From: G963556115 sp963675945
GTDB lineage: Bacteria; Planctomycetota; SZUA-567
Assembly (NCBI GenBank): GCA_963675945.1
Contig: OY780932.1
Coordinates: 2,356,001-2,420,000 of the forward strand
Direction of reading: 5' to 3'
DNA: 64,000 nt
Positions 43,088 through 50,847 of the stretch are shown here, in pieces. The notes under the pieces were generated by a model. That model did no database searches. It was not told the origin of the DNA and worked only from the letters and a program-made list of their open reading frames with translations. The translations under genes were made by a program, and so were the position numbers. The number at the start of each line of letters is the position of its first letter. Within the stretch, counting starts at the first letter, position 1.

Positions 43088-44344
43088 ATGGAACCGCAGG
43101 CCAAAGGTGGGTGGAAAAGGGCATATATTCATATAGACATGGATGCATTTTTCGCCGCTATCGAGGTGCGGGAGAATCCGCAGCTCAAGGGCAAACCAGT
43201 GATTATCGGAGGAGACCCTAGAGGGCGTGGGGTTGTCTCAACCTGTTCGTATGAGGCGCGGAAGTTTGGGGTACATTCGGCGATGTCTTGCAGTGAGGCG
43301 TATCGGCTCTGTCCGCAGGGTATCTTTCTGCGGGGCAGTTATGCACTCTATTCGGCGGTCTCCCGGGAAATACATGCCATCTTTGATGAGTTTACGCCGC
43401 TGGTGTTGCCGTTATCCTGTGATGAAGCCTTTCTTGATGTTACCGGTATGGAGCGTCTGCTTGGGGATCCGGTGGCGATTGCTGAGAAAATACGTCGGGA
43501 GATATTCGAGCGGGTGAGGCTTACTGCTTCCGCCGGGGTCGCGGGAACTATGTTCGTCGCTAAGCTTGCTTCAGATCTAAATAAGCCTGACGGCTTGACG
43601 GTGATCAGGGATGATGAAGTTATCGAGCGCTTGGCGCCACTGGCTGTCGGACGTATCTGGGGGTTGGGTAAGGTTGGGGTGCGGCGGGTAAATGCGCTGG
43701 GAATAAGAACTATAGGTGAACTGCAGGAGTGGCCGGAACCGGAGTTGATCGGAGCCTTAGGTAATATCGGGGCGCATCTTTATCGGCTGTGTCGCGGGAT
43801 TGATGAGCGCGTGATAACCCCGGAGAGTGAACGCGAGAAGAGCGTCTCCAATGAAACCACATTTCCAGAGGATTTGCTGGATTTGACTGAGTTGGAGAAG
43901 AGCCTGCTCTATCTTGCGGATAAGGTGGCACGGCGTTGTCGGCGCTATGGGTTGGAAGGTAGGGTGGTGCAGCTCAAAGTCAAGTACAGCGATTTTAAGC
44001 AGGTGACACGCAGACAGAGTCTGGATAAATTTACTGCGAGCTCGCAACTAATATATGACCTAGTAAAGAGGTTACTGCGGACTAAGACTGAGGCCGGGAT
44101 GAGGCCGATACGTCTGCTCGGGGTTGGGCTGAGTGGATTCTCCGAGGATAATGCTGAAGGGTTCAGGCAAGCTTCGCTCTTTGACGCGGAGGCTGGGTCT
44201 GAGAGTGAGCTTGAGCAGAAGATGTCAGAGGTAGACGTTGCTACCGATCTGATTGCAAAAAAATTCAGCGATACCGGAATTATCGGACGGGCGACTCTCG
44301 TTTTTGATCAACAACGGCAAAAACACAAAGAGAAAGAAGGGTGA
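43088..44344 (+). CDS. dinB: DNA polymerase IV (Y family)
   Basis: 418 residues. It is a translesion polymerase. Catalytic acids lie in YIHIDMDAFFAAIEVRENP and LSCDEAFLDVTG. PVIIGGDPRGRGVVSTCSYEAR and AMSCSEAYRLCP are typical of the DinB fingers. GLGKVGVRRVNALGIRTIG is the helix-hairpin-helix of the thumb. It starts two bases after radA and ends within the GTGA overlap with ruvX. I see no C-terminal QLSLF-type clamp motif; a possible one is QASLFDAE near residue 365. Confidence 0.95.
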   Translation: MEPQAKGGWKRAYIHIDMDAFFAAIEVRENPQLKGKPVIIGGDPRGRGVVSTCSYEARKFGVHSAMSCSEAYRLCPQGIFLRGSYALYSAVSREIHAIFDEFTPLVLPLSCDEAFLDVTGMERLLGDPVAIAEKIRREIFERVRLTASAGVAGTMFVAKLASDLNKPDGLTVIRDDEVIERLAPLAVGRIWGLGKVGVRRVNALGIRTIGELQEWPEPELIGALGNIGAHLYRLCRGIDERVITPESEREKSVSNETTFPEDLLDLTELEKSLLYLADKVARRCRRYGLEGRVVQLKVKYSDFKQVTRRQSLDKFTASSQLIYDLVKRLLRTKTEAGMRPIRLLGVGLSGFSEDNAEGFRQASLFDAEAGSESELEQKMSEVDVATDLIAKKFSDTGIIGRATLVFDQQRQKHKEKEG

Positions 44345-44757
44345 AGGTGAAATTACTCGGGATAGATCTAGGCTTGAAGCGGTTGGGTTTTGCGATCTGT
44401 GATACAGAGCTGCCTATGGCTCTGGCGCACAAGGTGGTAGAGGTGAAACGGGTGGAGGAGATTGTACCGGCGATTCTCATGGTTAAAGAAGAGGTCGGGG
44501 CGGAGCGTCTGGTTATCGGGTTGCCCCTGGAGATGAGCGGCAAGGCAGGGAAGAAAGCCAAGGAGACAGAGTCCTATAAGACAGCGTTGGAGAGTAAAGG
44601 GATTGAGGTGGTGCTAGTTGATGAGCGCCTGACATCGGCGGCGGCGCATTCTGTGCTGAAAAAAGCCAACTTAAACCGGAAAAAAAGGATGCAGACGGTG
44701 GATGCAATATCGGCGCAACTCATTCTACAGTCATATGTTGACGTAAATTTTAGTTAA
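44341..44757 (+). CDS. ruvX: Putative pre-16S rRNA nuclease / RuvX (YqgF family)
   Basis: 138 residues with an RNase H-like fold. The catalytic Asp is in LLGIDLGLKRLGFAICD, the Glu/Asp pair in VVLVDERLTSAAAH and MQTVDAISAQLILQ, and LVIGLPLEMSGKAGKKA is the standard middle motif. It matures the 5' end of 16S rRNA in Escherichia coli and in some lineages may act on Holliday junctions. It begins with GTG overlapping the dinB stop as GTGA. Confidence 0.92.
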   Translation: MKVKLLGIDLGLKRLGFAICDTELPMALAHKVVEVKRVEEIVPAILMVKEEVGAERLVIGLPLEMSGKAGKKAKETESYKTALESKGIEVVLVDERLTSAAAHSVLKKANLNRKKRMQTVDAISAQLILQSYVDVNFS

Positions 44758-44798
44758 ATTAACAGGTAGTCCCTTTATCAACCAAAACCGATTCAAGA

Positions 44799-44826
44799 TT
44801 GTTATAAAAAAAACTTGTGCTATAAT
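44799..44826 (+). promoter_or_regulatory. Promoter of the 3D-domain gene
   Basis: TTGTTA (44799-44804), a 16-base spacer, and TATAAT (44821-44826) preceded by TGC (an extended -10). The start codon of the next gene is 85 bases downstream. Confidence 0.65.
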
Positions 44827-44910
44827 CACCAATCATGATTATCGGGCGTCGGGCAATGGGGAATTGGCCGGTTCCTGTCTTTAGGAGTGATTTGGAGTGG
44901 TTATTAGCTT

Positions 44911-45615
44911 ATGCGTAGGTTTACCTTACATGTCTTGATTCTACTTGGGGCACTGGTGTTCTCTGTCGGTCTGATCAATATGTCGGCGGGAAATAGGACT
45001 ACCGGAGTGGCCTTGGAGGAGACCGGGGGAGCGACGGTTTTTCCGACGCTGTCATCTTCGGTAAGACACTACCAGCAGGAACTGGTTCTACCGAAGTCTG
45101 CTCTTGGAGGGCAAACTGAACCCGCTAATGTCTATCTCGAACTTATCCGGGATGAGTTGGCATCCGGGATGAGTCCGGCTAAGGTAGAAATTGCTGAGCC
45201 GGAGGCGCAGATGCCGAGGGTGGCGGAAAAACCGGTAGAGGCAAAGAAGGTGACGACTGCTCCGAAGCAGGCTGAACCGAAAAAGCCGGAGAAAGATTAT
45301 GTTGAACGCTGGGCGTTGGTTACCGCATACTGTCCGTGTAGTAAATGCTGTGGTTATGCGACTCCGGGGCGCACTGCGACCGGTACGAGTGCTTGGAAAC
45401 CGGGAATTGCGGCCGATCCTAGAGCAGTAGCGTATGGTACAGAGATCTATGTTGAAGGTTACGGCAGGAGGAAGGTTGACGATACCGGCGGGGCGATGCG
45501 GCGGAGTTGGCGCCGGAAAGGACTTTTACATCTTGATATTCGCATGACCTACCATTACAGTGCGGTGAAGTGGGGGCGGAAGATGATGAAGGTCAGGATT
45601 TATCAGAAGAAGTAA
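44911..45615 (+). CDS. Secreted 3D-domain protein, probable peptidoglycan-active enzyme
   Basis: 234 residues. A signal or anchor helix (LHVLILLGALVFSVGLINM) is followed by a Pro/Lys/Glu-rich linker (about 75-130) and a C-terminal 3D domain. The three Asp residues that name the domain lie in GIAADPRAV, RRKVDDTGGAM and LHLDIRM. Additional Cys residues in AYCPCSKCCG could bind metal. 3D domains have a double-psi beta barrel, related to MltA and YocH-type cell-wall enzymes. The role in wall remodelling is inferred from the family. Confidence 0.82.
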   Translation: MRRFTLHVLILLGALVFSVGLINMSAGNRTTGVALEETGGATVFPTLSSSVRHYQQELVLPKSALGGQTEPANVYLELIRDELASGMSPAKVEIAEPEAQMPRVAEKPVEAKKVTTAPKQAEPKKPEKDYVERWALVTAYCPCSKCCGYATPGRTATGTSAWKPGIAADPRAVAYGTEIYVEGYGRRKVDDTGGAMRRSWRRKGLLHLDIRMTYHYSAVKWGRKMMKVRIYQKK

Positions 45616-45650
45616 ACGCGCAATAGGTTTAAGTTTTATCAGCCAAGAAT

Positions 45651-45682
45651 ACACCCGGGCAGTGGCCGTAGGGTGTTTTTTT
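45651..45682 (+). terminator. Intrinsic terminator after the 3D-domain gene
   Basis: ACACCC (45651-45656) pairs with GGGTGT (45671-45676), with inner GGC/GCC pairing, and then a run of T residues. Confidence 0.85.
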
Positions 45683-45796
45683 ATATTGTAGCCTTTTATT
45701 CTCGTTCTCTTCTAGAGTTTTGAAGTGTAATCTATATAATAACTGGTTCAAGAGATCTTGACTTGCTTAATATCTGGCGTACAACGAGGAGAGGAT

Positions 45797-47233
45797 GTGG
45801 CTGAGAAAAAACCACTTTTTACAGAGAACCTTTTATCAATTTTGATACCGGTCTATAATGAACGGGCATATATTCGTGCTTCACTTACCAAGGTGCTGGC
45901 GGTAAATCTGCCGCGGGGGCTTGAGCGGGAACTGGTGATTGTCAACGATGCCTCTACCGATGGTACGGAAGCAGTAATTCATGAATTCATGCAGCAGTAT
46001 CCTGAGATCAAATATTATGAGCAGGATTATAACCAGGGTAAGGGTGCGGCTATCCGCCGGGCGATCAAGGAGATGAGCGGGGAGTATGCTATAATTCAGG
46101 ATGCTGACCTGGAGTATGACCCGCAGGAATACGCCATAGTACTCAGACCTCTGCTTGAAGGGCATGCCGATGTGGTCTATGGTTCGCGCTTTGCTAACCG
46201 GGAGATGCGTAAGATTCTACTCTACCACCATAAACTCGGTAACCTCTTTCTAACCCATCTCTCAAACTTCTTTACCGGGCTGGATCTCACCGATATGGAG
46301 ACCTGCTATAAAGCTTTTCGCAGTGATGTACTCAAGACGATTCCGCTACGTTCGAACCGTTTCGGTATCGAACCGGAGATTACCGCCAAAATCGCCAAGC
46401 GTGACTGCTCGGTGTATGAAGTGCCGATAAGCTATTATGGACGGTCTTATGCCGAGGGTAAGAAGATCGGCTGGAAGGATGGGGTGCAGGCGATCTATAC
46501 TATTCTCAAGTACTGGCTGATTGATGACTGTTACTCGGATGAGTATACTCATTCGCTACAGCGGCGCGCCTCATCCGGGCGGCAGTTCTGTAGGTGGATG
46601 GTCGAGGAGGTGGTGCCGTATATCGGGAATAGGACTTTGGAGATCGGAGCCGGGATCGGGAATATCAGCCGGATGCTCCCGAAAAAAGAGAAGTTGACCG
46701 TTACCGATCAGGACTTGGAGCGGGTCGAGATGATCGAGCAAATCTATGCCGACAATGAACTGGTTGATACGGCCGAGCTTGATATTACCTCCGAGTCGGC
46801 TGCTGCGGGTTTTGCCGGCAGAGGGATTGACACCGTAGTCATGCTTAGCGGGGTGCAGAAGTATGAAGATGATCTACAGGCGCTGAAGAATGTTGCGAGT
46901 ATCCTGGAGAGTGGGGGACGGCTGCTCCTGCTTGTACCGAGTAACCAAGGGCTCTTCGGGTCGCTCGATAAGGAAGAGGGTTTTCTGCGCCGTTATTCCA
47001 AGCAGGATATTCAGGTTAAGCTCAATGAGGCTGGGTTTACGGTTGAACGCTGTTCTGGAGTGAACTCGGTATTGCAACCGTTCTGGTACTTGAATTCGGT
47101 ACTCCTCAAACGCACGGAAATTCCACTTCTGCAGCTCAAGATTCTGGATACGGCGGTTCTCTTCTGGAAGCATATCGAACGCTTTGTGCCGCTGCCTGGG
47201 TTGTCGCTGTTACTGGTGGCGAAGAAGAAATAA
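45797..47233 (+). CDS. Family 2 glycosyltransferase fused to a SAM methyltransferase
   Basis: 478 residues. Residues 10-250 form a GT2 domain of the dolichyl/polyprenyl-phosphate glycosyltransferase type: LSILIPVYNERAYI, ELVIVNDASTDGT, QDYNQGKGAAIRRAI, and the metal-binding IIQDADLEYDP. Residues 270-440 form a class I methyltransferase (TLEIGAGIGNISRML is the SAM loop, and VVMLSGVQKYEDD the following acidic region). No transmembrane helices are clear, although the C-terminus is hydrophobic. It may make and methylate a lipid-linked sugar. GTG with GAGGAG upstream is used; an earlier in-frame TTG at 45758 is possible. Confidence 0.85.
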   Translation: MAEKKPLFTENLLSILIPVYNERAYIRASLTKVLAVNLPRGLERELVIVNDASTDGTEAVIHEFMQQYPEIKYYEQDYNQGKGAAIRRAIKEMSGEYAIIQDADLEYDPQEYAIVLRPLLEGHADVVYGSRFANREMRKILLYHHKLGNLFLTHLSNFFTGLDLTDMETCYKAFRSDVLKTIPLRSNRFGIEPEITAKIAKRDCSVYEVPISYYGRSYAEGKKIGWKDGVQAIYTILKYWLIDDCYSDEYTHSLQRRASSGRQFCRWMVEEVVPYIGNRTLEIGAGIGNISRMLPKKEKLTVTDQDLERVEMIEQIYADNELVDTAELDITSESAAAGFAGRGIDTVVMLSGVQKYEDDLQALKNVASILESGGRLLLLVPSNQGLFGSLDKEEGFLRRYSKQDIQVKLNEAGFTVERCSGVNSVLQPFWYLNSVLLKRTEIPLLQLKILDTAVLFWKHIERFVPLPGLSLLLVAKKK

Positions 47234-47643
47234 TCCTATTCGAGGCTTTATGTTTTTTTGACCAAGACCCAGTCTCGCAGGAGTCGGTAAGGTTAAATTT
47301 ACTCTTTGTACGGATAGCTATTTTAATATAACCTGGTTGTGGGTGAAGTCTGGCGTTTGTTCCGGGGCGACCCGTCCCGTGCCCCGGCAAACGCTGTGCA
47401 TTTGATCGCATTTTAACCAAAGTGATTACGTAATTTGAGGTCAAACAGCTACATCAAAATCTTTTGTAAATCCATGAAAATTGCTTACGTGGCACTACCC
47501 TTGAAAAAGCAGACACCTGATCTACCATTTCTTGGGTACTGCCACAAGACTTGTGCTACGGGAGGCACAGAAGCTTTTTTAGCGATGTTTCAAAGCAACT
47601 CTTTTTCAAAATCTACTATCTAAGTTGGTTATCAGTTGTTGGT
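47234..47643. other. Intergenic accessory region with a large hairpin
   Basis: 410 bases. At 47353-47394, GCGTTTG and CCGGGGC pair with GCCCCGG and CAAACGC across an interior TT bulge. The stem is followed by ACGCTGTGCATTTGATCGCA, which recurs in altered form near 49180. A 62-codon frame at 47435 looks like chance. The rest shows no gene. Confidence 0.5.
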
Positions 47644-47934
47644 TTATTGTGGTCCTAGATGATTGAAGTCGATGCCGGTCTGTTCCTTTATCTGTTCGAA
47701 GTTATACGTGGTATTTTCGTCCCTGGTCAGGCTGAATAATTTGGTGATGCTTTCGTCGTTATAACCGAGAGCCAGGAGTTCATTTCGGGCATCGTCGGCG
47801 GTAATGATGCCTGTATATACATCGGATACTACATTGAAATCATTACCTTGAGGAGTAATTGAATTCGTGCCATCTTGGATTATGCCGCCATAGAGTTTGT
47901 CCAGATTCTGGGTATTGATCTTATCACCCTTCAT
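47644..47934 (-). CDS. Small protein with a double-glycine-type leader
   Basis: 96 residues. The start with AAAGGAG upstream gives MKGDKINTQNLDKLYGGI. The leader shape (LDKLYGG) is like that of double-Gly leaders cleaved and exported by C39-peptidase ABC transporters. The presumed core is 76 residues, Thr/Asn/Asp-rich, without Cys, and includes ADDARNELLALGYNDESITKL. No transporter or modification enzyme is nearby, so a RiPP or bacteriocin role is only a suggestion. It may instead be an unrelated small cytosolic protein with a UBA-like helix set. Confidence 0.55.
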   Translation of the reverse strand: MKGDKINTQNLDKLYGGIIQDGTNSITPQGNDFNVVSDVYTGIITADDARNELLALGYNDESITKLFSLTRDENTTYNFEQIKEQTGIDFNHLGPQ

Positions 47935-48258
47935 GTTTTCTCCTTTGTTCAAATATTATTTATGCATACACGTTTGCCAGATGTAACCCTTGGAACAATT
48001 TATGATAACTAGAGGTAAGAGACATTGGTGCAAAAATTGTTATTCTATACCTATAGCGAGTAGGGTGAACTATAAATAATAATCTCTTATAATTTTATTG
48101 TAAAGAGAATAGAGACTTATTGCAAGATTATTAATGCCATATCTGAGAAAAAATGTACTGGCTGTCGTTTTGTATTACTTTTCTAAAAAAAACTGAAAAA
48201 AAGCTTGTCTTAAAGTATACTCTAAGTAGTAGAATCTCTTGGCAGGGAAAGGGTACTT
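47935..48258. other. Divergent intergenic region of the small gene and merR-like gene
   Basis: 324 AT-rich bases with the MerR-type promoter at 48205-48235 (separate entry). No other element is recognised. Confidence 0.5.
48205..48235 (+). promoter_or_regulatory. MerR-type promoter with 19-bp spacer and operator dyad
   Basis: TTGTCT (48205-48210) and TAGAAT (48230-48235) are 19 bases apart, two more than usual. The spacer holds the dyad CTTAAAGTATACTCTAAG (48209-48226), with one mismatch between arms. This architecture is characteristic of MerR-family regulated promoters. The start codon of the regulator is 24 bases downstream, so it is probably self-regulated. Confidence 0.75.
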
Positions 48259-48654
48259 ATGAAGATTAGTGAAGTGGTGGCGAGAACCGGTATCTCGGCG
48301 TACACACTCAGATATTATGAGAAGCTCGGACTTATCAAGAGGATAGACCGTGCCGGGGGCAGGCGCAAATATGAGCAGGAGGATATTCGCTGGATAGAAT
48401 TTATTCAGCGACTCAAGGCTACAGGCATGTCTCTGGTGCAAATCAGAGAATATGCAGATTTGCGGTATCTGGGCTATTCTACGGTAACCGAGCGTAAGGA
48501 GATTCTGCTGAGGCATAAGGAGAAACTCGCCGTGGAGATCGAAGAACTCAAAGCCTGCTTCAAAGTACTCAATAAGAAGATTAAGGTTTATGAAGAAATG
48601 GAGAAGAAATATGACGCGTTACGCCGAGGGACTGAAGAATCTCAAGAAGATTGA
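48259..48654 (+). CDS. MerR-family transcriptional regulator
   Basis: 131 residues. The winged helix begins MKISEVVARTGISAYTLRYY, then EKLGLIKRIDRAGGRRKY. A long dimerisation helix follows (about 75-120). Only one Cys lies in the C-terminal part, so metal or thiol sensing like MerR or CueR is not evident; it more resembles the AdhR/NmlR-type branch. It overlaps the next gene by 44 bases, which is likely its target. Confidence 0.88.
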   Translation: MKISEVVARTGISAYTLRYYEKLGLIKRIDRAGGRRKYEQEDIRWIEFIQRLKATGMSLVQIREYADLRYLGYSTVTERKEILLRHKEKLAVEIEELKACFKVLNKKIKVYEEMEKKYDALRRGTEESQED

Positions 48655-49006
48655 CGGAGAGATTGGAGAGCAGGTGGTTGCCGGACTCAAGGATTTTGCC
48701 CCGGATTTTGCCAGGTACTTGGTGGAATACCCATTCGGGGATATCTATGGTCGGGAGGGGTTGGATCTGCGCTCACGCGAGATAGCGACGATTGCCGCTC
48801 TGTGCGCAATGGGTAACGCAGCTCCACAGCTCAAGGTGCATATCAAAGCTGGGCTTAATGTCGGGTTGAGTCGTGATGAGATTATCGAGATACTCATGCA
48901 GATCTCGGTGTATGCTGGCTTTCCGGCAGCGCTCAACGGTATTGCGGCAGCCAGAGAGGTCTTTGGTGCTGAAGAGCAGGAGGAGAGCAGGTCAGGTGGG
49001 GTATAA
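48611..49006 (+). CDS. Carboxymuconolactone decarboxylase-like protein
   Basis: 131 residues of the AhpD/CMD fold. Marks are LDLRSREIATIAALCAMGN, APQLKVHIKAGLNVGLSRDE and QISVYAGFPAALNGI. The His in LKVH is the CMD active-site residue; the CxxC pair of AhpD is absent (only one Cys), so peroxidase activity is unlikely. Linked MerR/CMD pairs are common in anaerobes and often respond to electrophiles. GGAGAAG precedes the ATG. Confidence 0.85.
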   Translation: MTRYAEGLKNLKKIDGEIGEQVVAGLKDFAPDFARYLVEYPFGDIYGREGLDLRSREIATIAALCAMGNAAPQLKVHIKAGLNVGLSRDEIIEILMQISVYAGFPAALNGIAAAREVFGAEEQEESRSGGV

Positions 49007-49698
49007 CCGATCGGGTCAGGATTGTGGCGGTGGTTGCTACTTGATTGTTAACTATTGCCGGTGGGCCTGTGTAAGGCATAATAACGGTTCATTTAGCTAA
49101 ACGGTACTTTTCGTTCATGGGGATTTCATCCCCAAACCCCTGAACAGGGGATTACGCATCCTCTGTACCCCACGCAAACGCTGTGCGTTTAATCACACTT
49201 GCGCAAGCGATTATTTAAGCGTTTTGTGAATAGTAAGTTATAATATTTAATAAAATGTATAATTTCAATAAAATATACAAAGAAAACTAATTGATTAATA
49301 GATAAAAATACAAAACATAATAATTCTTATAACTCTTTTGAATAGAGATTATTAGAATTAATTTACGCTATTTATTTTGTCATGAACCATCTCTTTTTAC
49401 TACCGTATGGAATAAAACTGAAAATAATTACACCTGTTTGTAAAAGAATATTGTCTGAATTGTCAGGTTAAGCAGAACTCAGGGTTAATTGAGGATTCAA
49501 TTAATTACGCTAATGGCAAACGGTAGCGCTTAAGGTGATCAGCGATAATAACCTTTATTGTTAGGGTGAGGCGGTATAATTATCTTGACGTAAGCTGGAA
49601 ATATGCTACATAAGCACATTATACTACACTTTTTGCCAAGGGGACGGTGCGGTTACTTGCGTTATTTTTATTGATAATCAAACGATCAGGAGTCTAGT
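49007..49698. other. AT-rich intergenic region with tandem hairpins
   Basis: 692 bases with no gene. Hairpins: GGGGAT/ATCCCC (49119-49133), CCCCTG/CAGGGG (49137-49150), and AAACGC-TGT-GCGTTT (49176-49190). The last shares sequence with the hairpin near 47390. A long imperfect hairpin lies around 49323-49360. A promoter for the following pseudogene (TTGACG 49585-49590, TACATA 49607-49612, 16-base spacer) is plausible. Confidence 0.5.
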
Positions 49699-50710
49699 AT
49701 GTCAAGAGAATTAGGTTTTAGCGGTAGTCTGCGTCTGGTTCTAACTCTAGTCTTTATCCTGGTAGTCACTGCGTTTGCTGGTAGTAATGCGCCAACGCCG
49801 GTCAAATCCAAGCAGGTTCTGGTGCTCCATACTTTGAAGAGTAAGCGACCTTGGGTTATCTCAGTTTGACAGTGAATTACTTGATGCCTTGAAAGAGAAA
49901 TGCAAGGTGCCATATTATGTTGATATCGAATGTCTGGGTACCCATGATCTGAATGCGGACGGTTATTTTGAAGTTATGGATAAGGCTATCAAGTATCGTT
50001 ATGGCATGGCGGAGAAGCCGGATGTAATTGTGGCGACCTTCAGTGGGGCGATTAACTATGCTAGAAAGAAACCTGAGTTCAAGGATATTCCCAAAATTGA
50101 GATACTCAGTACTTCTAGCATGCCGGTGCAGAAGTGATCTAAGACGATTGTCACCTTGGGTAATTTTGCCGAGAACATCAAGCATGCTTTGAAACTTTTT
50201 CCAGATACCAAGACAGTATATGTCATCGCCGGGAGTTCGCAGAATGATCATGAGCATCTGGATAAGTTCAAACAGCAGGTCAAGGAGTTGGAGTCCAAGG
50301 TCAAGTTAGAGTATATTGTCGACAGCAGTGCTGCCGATATCTATAAACAGGTTGAGGCTCTGCCCGGGGATTCGCTTGTGTATTATCTGAGTTATACCAC
50401 CGATGAAAAGGGTAAGGGGGTAATGGCGTTGGAGGTTGCTAGCGTTTTGGCGCAGAAGTCCAGCCGTCCGGTATTTACCTTTGCCGAGATGTTGGCGCGT
50501 ACCGGGGTATTCGGCGGGCGTACCAACTCTTTCAGTTATATGGCGGATTCCGCAGCGACAATTATCAGTGAGTTGTTTGCTGGTAAGAATTTTGAGAACA
50601 TCGTTGTTCCTGAACAGCAGATCAAATTTATTTATAACGCGAAACAACTTACGCGCTTCAATATCTCGGAGGATAAATTACCAGCGGAGAAGGTTATACT
50701 GAGTAAATAG
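49699..50710 (+). pseudogene. ABC-type substrate-binding protein (ABC_sub_bind family), broken
   Basis: The ATG has CAGGAG upstream, and a signal peptide follows (LRLVLTLVFILVVTAFAG), then VKSKQVLVLHTLKSK. The frame is lost at GGG 49853-49855; one fewer G would give PWLSQFDSELLDALKEKC and restore it. A second lesion is an in-frame TGA at 50135-50137, after which the frame continues as SKTIVTLGNFAENIKHALKL to 50710. The second lobe ends NISEDKLPAEKVILSK. Two independent lesions indicate a true pseudogene rather than a read error. Intact relatives bind an unknown amino-acid-like ligand and are often lipid-anchored or soluble. No permease is next to it. Confidence 0.8.
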
Positions 50711-50775
50711 CGGCTGAAGACTAAAGCTCTTGCTGTAGTATACGCAATGGTTAATTTGACTGCTTATGTAGGATT

Positions 50776-50812
50776 ATAATGAGTTATCCATAAAATATGG
50801 ATAACTCATTAT
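50776..50812. terminator. Bidirectional terminator between pseudogene and hydrolase
   Basis: A near-perfect 17-bp stem centred on an AAA loop (GAGTTATCCATA and TATGGATAACTC, extended by ATAAT and ATTAT). It lies between convergent genes, with AT-rich flanks. Confidence 0.75.
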
Positions 50813-50847
50813 TGTTATGAAAGGTCAAGGTAAAACAGGCTGCGTTT

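Noticed and set aside
47435..47623. A 62-codon frame (with MKIAYVALPLKK inside)
   Set aside because: No ribosome site at a start, no recognised family, and composition like the surrounding non-coding DNA.
50135..50137. In-frame TGA as selenocysteine
   Set aside because: The gene has a second lesion upstream, no SECIS-like hairpin was evident, and the family has no redox site at this position.
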